Shown here: positions 1 through 4,951 of the stretch, piece by piece
Layout of the letters: every line of letters begins with the position of its first letter
Numbering within the stretch: position 1 is the first letter of the stretch
Assembly (NCBI GenBank): GCA_031271065.1
Contig: JAISWP010000093.1
Location: 1 to 5,600, forward strand
Length of the DNA: 5,600 nt
Source: Synergistaceae bacterium
GTDB taxonomy: Bacteria; Synergistota; Synergistia; Synergistales; Synergistaceae
Reading direction: 5' to 3'
The notes under the pieces: model-generated
Databases searched by the model: none
Seen by the model: the letters and a program-made list of their open reading frames with translations, nothing else
Told to the model about the DNA's origin: nothing
Position numbers and translations under genes: made by a program

Positions 1-636
1 GTCCTCCGCTCCCGCTTCGTACTCCGAAAAATCCTTCAACGTGACGCGGAAACCGTCCTCAAGCGCGGGAGGCTCCTCGTATTCTTCCGCTGCCGCGCCG
101 CACGGTTTGCAGGAGATCACGTCGAATATTCCGCGGGGCGAAAGCCCCGTGACGGCTCGTTCGATATCGCGCCGGATTTCGAGCACTGCGTCCTCCGACT
201 TGATCTTTCCCGAATGCAGGTCCTCCGTGGCTCTGTAAAATTCCTCCGGTATCAGGCCCTGCTTCAGAGCCAGTTCGAGCGTCCCGTCCTCCTGTTTGAA
301 GCGATAGAAGAACGCGCCTTTGACAGGAGCGGGAACGGTCCCCTCCGGCACCGGCATATCCAGGTCCACTTTGTACAGGCCCAGCGATGGAGCGCGAAGG
401 ACCATCTCTATTGCGTCCCTGAATCCCAGACCGGTGAAAGGGGTCTCGACGGAACATTTCCCCCGGACGAAAAGCCCCCCTTTCGGGAAAAGCAGTTCCT
501 GAGCCAGCAGAAGCGCCTTGTAAGCCAGTATCGTCCCGCCGGGGTAACGGCCTCCGTGATACGCGGCTGTCCTCTCGTAACCGGCGCTCAGAATGACGCC
601 GTCCGCGCAGACTTTGATATCTCCGGATTCAGACAT
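1..636 (-). CDS. Possible FmdE-like protein, 3' end cut off by the window edge
   Basis: The frame opens with ATG at 636 and stays open for 212 codons to base 1, so the C-terminus lies outside the window. It starts 3 bases after the stop of the binding-protein gene and is clearly the fourth gene of the ABC operon. No good ribosome site precedes the ATG, so translation is probably coupled. Visible features are an N-terminal HGGRYPGG segment (residues 27-34) followed by a helix-like stretch AYKALLLAQEL, a GFRDAIEMVL segment (71-80), and a CKPCG pair of cysteines (176-180). This order resembles FmdE-family proteins (HGHxCPG, then a DAIQ segment, then a CxxCG zinc-ribbon-like motif), but the usual Cys of the first motif is Tyr31 here. 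The family call is a tentative inference from motif order. No signal peptide or membrane segment is seen, so it is probably cytoplasmic. The reaction is unknown. Confidence 0.7.
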   Translation of the reverse strand, partial: MSESGDIKVCADGVILSAGYERTAAYHGGRYPGGTILAYKALLLAQELLFPKGGLFVRGKCSVETPFTGLGFRDAIEMVLRAPSLGLYKVDLDMPVPEGTVPAPVKGAFFYRFKQEDGTLELALKQGLIPEEFYRATEDLHSGKIKSEDAVLEIRRDIERAVTGLSPRGIFDVISCKPCGAAAEEYEEPPALEDGFRVTLKDFSEYEAGAED

Positions 637-639
637 GGG

Positions 640-1593
640 CTACTTGACGATGAGGGACGCCGGGTCCACATAGTTCACGGCGAGATCGGCATCTATGAGA
701 AAGCGCATGGTGCTCTCCAGCTCTTTGATGTCCTGCTCGCGAATCTCCGGGTCGAAGTCGTAGAGTTTGGCCATTTCGGTCACCTGCTCGGGGCTGATAC
801 CGGTCTCCTCGCTGACGACCTTGGTGGTCTCGCCGGGATTCGCCTCGGCGTAAGCCAGGGCTTCGCGATGGACCTTCAGCATACGTGCGGGAAGGTCCGG
901 TATCTCTTTCAGCGCGCTCGAGCTGACGCCTATGAGGATGGTGGCCTCAACCAGCCCTTCACCGTCAAAAAGCGTCCGCGCGCCGTTCTCCATAGCCTTG
1001 AGCGCGGCTGGCCCCGCTGCCAGAGCGCCGTCTATGGAACCGCTCATCAGCGCCGCCGTTGCCTCCGGTATACCCATCTCGATATGCCCCACATCGAGCG
1101 GAGACACCCCGGCTTTATCGAGGCCGGCCAGCAGAAGCTGATGAAGGACGGTTCCCTTCGGTCCGGCGACTTTTCTGCCCTTCAGGTCCACGATACTCTG
1201 AATTGAAGGGTCTTTTACCAGCAGAACGTAGGTCTTAGGAGCGCGGGAGTATATCCCGGCGATTTTGATATCCAGCCCCTGCGAAGCGGCTATGAGAAGG
1301 GACGTGCCTCCCACGCAGTTTGCCACCTGAACCGAGCCTGCCGCCATCGCCTGGGTCTGCTGGGCCCCCGACGTTATCTCCGGGTGCGACACCGTGTATC
1401 CCAGCGGGCCGAATTCGGCCTCCAGGAGCCCGAGGCGCTTCTCTATTATCGACGGTATGTTAAGCGGGGATTTGACGTAGGTGACGGCGAAAGGCTTATC
1501 GGCGGCGCTCGAGGCGCCGGCATACACCATCACAGACAGGACGGCGATGACGAAAAAAACGACGCGATTGTAAGGTATTACTGACTTTTTCAC
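640..1593 (-). CDS. ABC transporter periplasmic substrate-binding protein, NMT1/SsuA-like
   Basis: This 317-residue protein starts at GTG 1593, chosen because AAGGAGGAG lies 7 bases upstream (1609-1601). Residues 1-30 form a Sec signal peptide: a basic start (MKK), a hydrophobic stretch at 11-25 and a probable cut after ASSA or ASSAA. There is no lipobox Cys, so the protein is likely free in the periplasm. The mature part looks like the NMT1/SsuA/TauA class of binding proteins: an early SPLNIPSIIEKRLGLLE segment, a TSGAQQTQAMAAGSVQ segment, DLKGRKVAGPKGTVLHQLL in the first lobe, then IPEATAALMSGSIDGALA. Family members bind sulfonates, nitrate or bicarbonate, pyrimidine precursors and many other small molecules, so the ligand cannot be assigned. 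It follows the ATPase gene by 35 bases and precedes the possible FmdE-like gene by 3. It should hand its ligand to the permease encoded upstream. Confidence 0.9.
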   Translation of the reverse strand: MKKSVIPYNRVVFFVIAVLSVMVYAGASSAADKPFAVTYVKSPLNIPSIIEKRLGLLEAEFGPLGYTVSHPEITSGAQQTQAMAAGSVQVANCVGGTSLLIAASQGLDIKIAGIYSRAPKTYVLLVKDPSIQSIVDLKGRKVAGPKGTVLHQLLLAGLDKAGVSPLDVGHIEMGIPEATAALMSGSIDGALAAGPAALKAMENGARTLFDGEGLVEATILIGVSSSALKEIPDLPARMLKVHREALAYAEANPGETTKVVSEETGISPEQVTEMAKLYDFDPEIREQDIKELESTMRFLIDADLAVNYVDPASLIVK

Positions 1594-1600
1594 GAATACA

Positions 1601-1609
1601 CTCCTCCTT
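1601..1609 (-). promoter_or_regulatory. Strong ribosome binding site for the binding-protein gene
   Basis: AAGGAGGAG on the minus strand sits 7 bases before the GTG at 1593. It decides this non-ATG start. It is far stronger than the sites before the ATPase and the possible FmdE-like gene, which fits the usual need for excess binding protein over membrane components. Confidence 0.8.
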
Positions 1610-1628
1610 TATTTTTGCGGCGATAGAG

Positions 1629-2330
1629 CTATATAAGCGTTCGCAAAATCCGTTCCCTCAGCGGGAACAGGTCTGACGAATCCCTCCGGTGAGCGGGAAA
1701 GACCTCGAAACGGTCGGTCACCTCTCCGTCTTTCAGCACCACGACTCTGCCTGCCAGCATCAGCGCCTCGTCGATGTCGTGGGTGACGAACAGAATGGTC
1801 TTGCCTCCTTCCTGCCAGAGCCGCAGCAGGTCCTCCTGCAGGGATCGGCGCGTAAACCAGTCCAAAGCCCCGAAGGGCTCGTCCATGAGTATCAGAGACG
1901 GCTTGCAAAAGAGAGTCCTGCCCAGAGCCACCCTCTGCGCCATTCCCCCGGACAGCTGATGGGGAAATGCTTTGGAAAACGATGAGAGGCCTAGAACCGA
2001 CAATATCCTGGCGGCGTCGTCGAAATCACCGTGCCCTCCCCCGCCCAGCTCCGCCAGCCTCACATTGTCCGCCACCGACAGCCAGGGCATCAGCCTGGGT
2101 TCTTGAAAGACGTACCCTACCTGGAGCCGGGGCAGGTCCAGTGACAGCGTCCCGGAGGACGGCGCCTCCAGACCGGCGACGAGCCTCAGCAGCGTGGTCT
2201 TGCCGCAGCCGCTCTTACCCAGAAGCGCGGTGAACGAACCTTCCGGCAGGTCCAGAGAGACGCCGCGGAGCGCCTGAACGGAGCCGTTTTTCGTCTCATA
2301 GACCTTCGATATTTCCTCGATTTTCACCAT
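1629..2330 (-). CDS. ABC transporter ATP-binding protein, SsuB/TauB/NrtD-like
   Basis: This 233-residue protein is a complete single-domain ABC ATPase. It shows Walker A GKSGCGKTT (38-46), a Q-loop glutamine in YVFQEP (Q76), the signature LSGGM (126-130), Walker B LILMDE (146-151) followed by the D-loop FGALD, and the switch histidine H184 in FVTHDIDEA. The DIDEA stretch after the histidine and the RLMPWLSVADNV segment are typical of the nitrate/sulfonate/taurine importer subfamily. It would hydrolyse ATP on the cytoplasmic face to drive uptake through the neighbouring permease. The ATG at 2330 lies 1 base after the permease stop, so the two genes are probably translationally coupled. The only nearby ribosome-site-like sequence is a GGAG about 14 bases upstream. 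All catalytic motifs are intact. Confidence 0.95.
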   Translation of the reverse strand: MVKIEEISKVYETKNGSVQALRGVSLDLPEGSFTALLGKSGCGKTTLLRLVAGLEAPSSGTLSLDLPRLQVGYVFQEPRLMPWLSVADNVRLAELGGGGHGDFDDAARILSVLGLSSFSKAFPHQLSGGMAQRVALGRTLFCKPSLILMDEPFGALDWFTRRSLQEDLLRLWQEGGKTILFVTHDIDEALMLAGRVVVLKDGEVTDRFEVFPAHRRDSSDLFPLRERILRTLI

Positions 2331-2331
2331 A

Positions 2332-3114
2332 TCAGGAGGCCTGACTCCAGGGGAAAAGGCGGGACGAGAGCGCCTCCAGAAGCAGGTCCGACAGCGCCCC
2401 CACGCAGCCCAGAACCAACACTCCGCAGATAATGGTGTCGGACCGGGAGAGGGTCTCCGCCTCGCGGATCATGTAACCCAGCCCCGACGACGCCGCCACT
2501 ATCTCGGCTCCCACCAGAGAACGCCAGCTGTAGGAGAGAGCGAGCCTCACCCCCACGAAAAAATGCGGAAAGAAGGCCGGAAAAGCGATGTACCTGAAGG
2601 TGGCGCTCCTCGGCAGCGAGAGAGTTTTCCCAACCTCGATCAGCTTCGAATCCACGTGACGGATGCCGTTTTCAGCGTTGAGCAGTATCGGGAAAAAACT
2701 CGCCATCACGACCACGGCTATCCTGGACGCCTCCCCTATCCCCAGCCCCAGTATCAGAAGCGGTATCACGGCAAGAGGCGGTATCTGACGGACAAAATTC
2801 AAAACGGGACGCGCCGGAAGCGAAAAAACCGGCAGAAGCGCGAGGGCAATACCCAACGGAAAGGCCACGGCCACGGAAATGGCGAAACCGGAAAAAACCC
2901 GGCTCAAACTTGCCAGAAGATGCCTCGCAAGCATCCCGTTCCGCACCAGCTGAACCATCCTCGCCAGCACCGCTGACGGCGCGGGAAAGAGAAAATGGTT
3001 CCACCCAGGCCGCGAGCTGCCCCAGTGCCACAGAAGCAGAAGAATGATAATTCCCGACGCGGAAAAAAAACGCCGACCCCAGACTGACATGACCCGATAC
3101 TTGCTCCTTCTCAA
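2332..3114 (-). CDS. ABC transporter permease, SsuC/TauC-like
   Basis: This integral membrane protein of up to 260 residues is the channel subunit of the NMT1-type importer. About six hydrophobic segments are visible, near residues 20-31, 72-96, 108-126, 129-147, 185-204 and 226-247. The RQIPPLAVIPLLILGLGIGE stretch (109-128) and the EVGKTLSLP segment at 160-168, which matches the cytoplasmic EAA loop that docks on the ATPase, are characteristic of the SsuC/TauC/NrtB group. The start is uncertain. TTG at 3114 has AAGGA 5 bases upstream. An in-frame ATG at 3090 gives a 252-residue protein with GGAG 13 bases upstream, which is rather far. Both forms keep every membrane segment. This is the first gene of the operon, followed by the ATPase after 1 base. 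Confidence 0.93.
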   Translation of the reverse strand: MRRSKYRVMSVWGRRFFSASGIIILLLLWHWGSSRPGWNHFLFPAPSAVLARMVQLVRNGMLARHLLASLSRVFSGFAISVAVAFPLGIALALLPVFSLPARPVLNFVRQIPPLAVIPLLILGLGIGEASRIAVVVMASFFPILLNAENGIRHVDSKLIEVGKTLSLPRSATFRYIAFPAFFPHFFVGVRLALSYSWRSLVGAEIVAASSGLGYMIREAETLSRSDTIICGVLVLGCVGALSDLLLEALSSRLFPWSQAS

Positions 3115-3159
3115 TTCATTCCTTGACTCGGCTCGTTATGACAGCGCCGGCGGCTCCCG

Positions 3160-3192
3160 TAAAAAATGGGACGCGGCTTTTCTCCGCCGCAT
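3160..3192 (-). terminator. Candidate intrinsic terminator or leader hairpin
   Basis: On the minus strand ATGCGGC (3192-3186) can pair with GCCGCGT (3177-3171), a 7-bp stem with one G-T pair and an 8-base loop. CCCATTTTTTA follows at 3170-3160. The T-tract begins 4 bases after the stem, so the terminator is imperfect. It could end the ribU transcript, or act in the leader of the ABC operon if transcription starts at the promoter near 3211-3238. Sequence alone does not separate these roles. Confidence 0.35.
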
Positions 3193-3210
3193 TTGTTTGC
3201 TGTTTAAAAC

Positions 3211-3238
3211 ATGTTAAGGCTTTTCGCGGATGTGTCAA
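3211..3238 (-). promoter_or_regulatory. Candidate promoter for the ABC operon
   Basis: On the minus strand a perfect -35 TTGACA (3238-3233) is followed after 16 bases by TAACAT (3216-3211), a moderate -10. An 8-bp palindrome, AACATGTT (3208-3215), overlaps the -10 and could be an operator. A weaker alternative is TTGACC (3270-3265), 16 bases, TATACG (3248-3243). These are consensus matches only. Confidence 0.4.
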
Positions 3239-3266
3239 GAGGCGTATACTGTCCTGCCGCCCGCGG

Positions 3267-3746
3267 TCAATCGTAGTATCTGACGGCAGCTTCTTCGGTC
3301 TCGAAGTCGATGAACGTCTGAAACCCCCGGTAATCCTCGTCCTGGTCCCATATTTCCGCGAATTTCGGCGTTACCTCGACTAAAATCTCGCTCTCCTCGT
3401 GGGCGTACGCGTTGTAGCTTTTATCCCAGTATTTTTTATAAAGTTCCTCAAACACCGGTTCGTCTTTGACCGGACCGCGGACCTCCGCCGCGCCCTCTAT
3501 CTGAACCCCTCCGACGCACAGAGCCGTATTCGGGTTTGCCAGAAGCTGCTTTGTCTTGTAAAAATTTTTGTCGGTCTTGAAGAACAAGCGATTTTCTATG
3601 AATATACAGCTGACGCTGCGGACCGTCACATGATCGTTCAGCGAGGACGCGAGAGCCATGACGGCGCGGTCCCCCAGTTTTTCGTACATGGCGCCGACAG
3701 CGCCGCGGAAATCAATTTCGCGTCCGCTGGCGCGCTCACTTCTCAA
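3267..3746 (-). CDS. Pyridoxamine 5'-phosphate oxidase-like FMN-binding split-barrel protein
   Basis: This small soluble protein has up to 159 residues and no signal peptide. The core at residues 30-90 is typical of the PNPOx-like split barrel: MALASSLNDHVTVRSVSCIF as the first strands, then LFFKTDKNFYKTKQLLANPN, where basic and aromatic residues usually meet the FMN phosphate, then TALCVGGVQIEGAAEV. The tail is acidic and ends EEAAVRYYD. Members bind FMN, or sometimes heme or F420, and their substrates are rarely predictable, so no reaction is assigned. The gene follows ribU. The start is uncertain: TTG at 3746 overlaps the ribU end by 11 bases, while ATG at 3689 lacks a ribosome site and gives 140 residues that keep the whole core. 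Coupling to ribU puts it under the FMN riboswitch, a sensible place for a flavin-binding protein. Confidence 0.85.
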   Translation of the reverse strand: MRSERASGREIDFRGAVGAMYEKLGDRAVMALASSLNDHVTVRSVSCIFIENRLFFKTDKNFYKTKQLLANPNTALCVGGVQIEGAAEVRGPVKDEPVFEELYKKYWDKSYNAYAHEESEILVEVTPKFAEIWDQDEDYRGFQTFIDFETEEAAVRYYD

Positions 3747-4356
3747 AGAACTTCACCGTTCTGTTGTAGAGGAAATATGTGATGACGGACGAGACGGCGC
3801 ACTTTATAAGGTTGAAAGGCGCTATGCCGAAAAGCACAAGGCGCGGCACGCTGTCTATATATCCGTTGACTGCCTTTGTCATCGCTATGACAGCGTCCAT
3901 GTTCAGCCCGTACATCCTGGAGTAAAGAGGTATTATCAGATAAATATTGGCGAAACAGGCCGCTATGACGGTCACCGCCGTGCCGGCCGCCATAGCGCAG
4001 ACGGCTCCGCGCCTGGTGCGGCGCATGGAGTGCACGAACCATGCCGGCAGGACGAAGGCGCACCCCAGCATGAAGTTGATCATCTCTCCGGTGAAGGCCG
4101 AGGAGGAACCGGTCAGCGCGATTTTCAGGCACAGCTTGACGGCTACCGCCATCACTCCGACGACCGGCCCGCCGAGAAAGGCCCCTATCAGCTCCGGAAC
4201 CGCGGCTATGTCAAAATCCATAAACGGCGGCATAAAGGGCAGAGGAAAACGTATCAGCATGAACAAATACGCCATCACTCCGAGCATTGCCGCCATCGTT
4301 ATGGCCCTGACCGATATGGCCGAACGTTTTCTAAGATCCCAGTCGATATGCTCCAT
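3736..4356 (-). CDS. ribU: Riboflavin ECF transporter, substrate-binding S component RibU
   Basis: This 206-residue membrane protein captures riboflavin and needs a shared EcfA/EcfA'/EcfT energizing module, which is not encoded here. About six hydrophobic segments are visible. Family features include FPLPFMPPFMDFDIAAVPEL (37-56), GAFLGGPVVG (58-67), GEMINFMLG (90-98), an N-x-x-x-x-P stretch (N137-P143) and APFNLIK (179-185). The first helix carries an AxxxA pattern (A18-A22), the surface S components use to contact EcfT. The start is ATG 4356, 6 bases after AAGGGAGG. The frame stays open upstream to 4542, but that part lies inside the terminator and riboswitch and would add 62 implausible residues. 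The upstream FMN riboswitch strongly supports the riboflavin assignment. The gene overlaps the next one by 11 bases. Confidence 0.93.
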   Translation of the reverse strand: MEHIDWDLRKRSAISVRAITMAAMLGVMAYLFMLIRFPLPFMPPFMDFDIAAVPELIGAFLGGPVVGVMAVAVKLCLKIALTGSSSAFTGEMINFMLGCAFVLPAWFVHSMRRTRRGAVCAMAAGTAVTVIAACFANIYLIIPLYSRMYGLNMDAVIAMTKAVNGYIDSVPRLVLFGIAPFNLIKCAVSSVITYFLYNRTVKFFEK

Positions 4357-4362
4357 TTTCAT

Positions 4363-4370
4363 CCTCCCTT
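4363..4370 (-). promoter_or_regulatory. Ribosome binding site that fixes the ribU start
   Basis: AAGGGAGG (4370-4363) lies directly against ATG 4362 and 6 bases before ATG 4356. Only the second ATG has workable spacing, so 4356 is chosen. Just upstream, TTCCC can pair with GGGAG across a 5-base loop, which could modestly mask the site. Confidence 0.75.
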
Positions 4371-4403
4371 GCGGGGAATACGCGAATCCGCCCGGCGGAA
4401 CGC

Positions 4404-4438
4404 AAAAAGCCCCTTGAACTCTGTTCAAGGGGCTTTTA
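4404..4438 (-). terminator. Intrinsic terminator, expression platform of the FMN riboswitch
   Basis: On the minus strand GCCCCTTGAAC (4433-4423), loop AGA, then GTTCAAGGGGC (4419-4409) form a perfect 11-bp stem. Flanking A and T runs can extend it to 15 bp, and TTTTT follows. It lies between the FMN aptamer and the ribU ribosome site, as expected for transcription attenuation when FMN is bound. Confidence 0.92.
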
Positions 4439-4455
4439 CATCCGCGCGGCAGACA

Positions 4456-4575
4456 CGTTTCTCCCATCCGGACTATACCGTCGGTGTCCGATTCCAACGG
4501 ACTCTGCATTTGCTCGCGGACTCGTAGCTCAAGGCTCTTCACCGCCGGTGGGGATTTTCACCCCGCCCCGAAACA
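4456..4575 (-). promoter_or_regulatory. FMN riboswitch (RFN element)
   Basis: This 120-base aptamer lies on the minus strand. It opens with GGGGCGGGGTGAAAATCCCC (4569-4550), then ACCGGCGGT (4549-4541), a GTCCGCGAGC block (4521-4512) and CCGGATGGGAGAA (4472-4460), all hallmark RFN blocks in the right order. The closing stem P1 pairs TGTTTC (4575-4570) with GAAACG (4461-4456). FMN binding should favour the terminator at 4438-4404 and so lower ribU and downstream transcription. The motif is well known and the match is strong. The direction of control is inferred from the terminator. Confidence 0.96.
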
Positions 4576-4585
4576 GAACAGATAT

Positions 4586-4613
4586 ATAATAGAGGCAGGA
4601 ATCAAAAAGTCAA
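4586..4613 (-). promoter_or_regulatory. Promoter for the FMN riboswitch-ribU transcript
   Basis: On the minus strand TTGACT (4613-4608), 16 bases, TATTAT (4591-4586) gives a good sigma-70-type promoter. Initiation about 7 bases further on would fall near 4579, just before the riboswitch P1 stem at 4575. The position supports the call. Confidence 0.7.
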
Positions 4614-4645
4614 TAGCGTTTGACAATCTCTAAACAACGCGGGGC

Positions 4646-4675
4646 TTGGAAAAAGTACACTCTATCGGATATAAT
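4646..4675 (+). promoter_or_regulatory. Promoter for the cobalamin riboswitch transcript
   Basis: TTGGAA (4646-4651), 18 bases, then a perfect TATAAT (4670-4675). Initiation would fall near 4682, a dozen bases before the aptamer's P1 stem. The -35 is imperfect, but the -10 and position are convincing. The perfect TTGACA at 4620-4625 has no -10 at a usable distance. Confidence 0.65.
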
Positions 4676-4694
4676 GAAAACAAATAATTATAAA

Positions 4695-4835
4695 CTGCCG
4701 GATATACGGGAATCTGGTGAAAATCCAGAGCGGCCCCGCCGCTGTAACCGGGACGAAACCGCAGTCAGCCGCTGCCCAAAGATGGGAAAGCGCGGGAGTA
4801 GAGCGAACCGGAAGTCAGGAGACCGATCCGACGGA
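4695..4835 (+). promoter_or_regulatory. Cobalamin riboswitch
   Basis: The aptamer shows the class hallmarks in order: GGTGAAAATCC (4716-4726), GCGGCCCCGCCGCTGTAA (4730-4747) followed by CCGGGA, a variable middle region, and the B12-box block GAACCGGAAGTCAGGAGACC (4804-4823). The P1 stem pairs CGGAT (4699-4703) with ATCCG (4826-4830). Bound adenosyl- or another cobalamin should repress the downstream gene. A terminator at 4899-4932 suggests transcriptional control, and a possible ribosome-site mask is described under findings. The aptamer boundaries are approximate. Confidence 0.95.
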
Positions 4836-4898
4836 AGTAAGACCATTTGCGCGCGGGCGCGAGGGATCTCCTGTTTATCCAAATCGGAGCGTTTGTGA

Positions 4899-4932
4899 GG
4901 AGAGGCCGAAAACCCGGTCTCTCTAATTTTTT
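4899..4932 (+). terminator. Intrinsic terminator, expression platform of the cobalamin riboswitch
   Basis: GGAGAGGCCG (4899-4908) pairs with CGGTCTCTCT (4915-4924), 10 bp with two G-T pairs, across loop AAAACC. AATTTTTT follows at 4925-4932. It lies just before the ribosome site of the binding-protein gene, so it is a regulated terminator rather than the end of an operon. Confidence 0.85.
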
Positions 4933-4951
4933 GTAAAGGAGATGCTGTTCT

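Noticed and set aside
59..457. Minus-strand frame of 132 codons within the first gene
   Set aside because: It is an alternative frame inside the open 212-codon frame that starts at 636, which has the operon spacing and more natural protein composition.
214..1206. Long plus-strand open frame (330 codons) opposite the binding-protein and possible FmdE-like genes
   Set aside because: It lies antisense to two genes with clear coding signals, has no ribosome site or recognisable domain, and such mirror frames are common in GC-rich coding DNA.
640..3114. Naming the importer SsuABC, TauABC or ThiXYZ
   Set aside because: Family resemblance does not give the substrate. No sulfonatase, taurine or thiamin gene and no thiamin riboswitch is seen, so no symbol is assigned.
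3658..4527. Plus-strand open frame (289 codons) opposite ribU
   Set aside because: It is antisense to ribU and crosses the terminator and FMN riboswitch. Its composition (very rich in His, Arg and Gly) is that of a shadow frame.
4620..4625. TTGACA as the -35 of the rightward promoter
   Set aside because: No -10-like hexamer occurs 15-19 bases downstream. The TATAAT at 4670 pairs better with TTGGAA at 4646.
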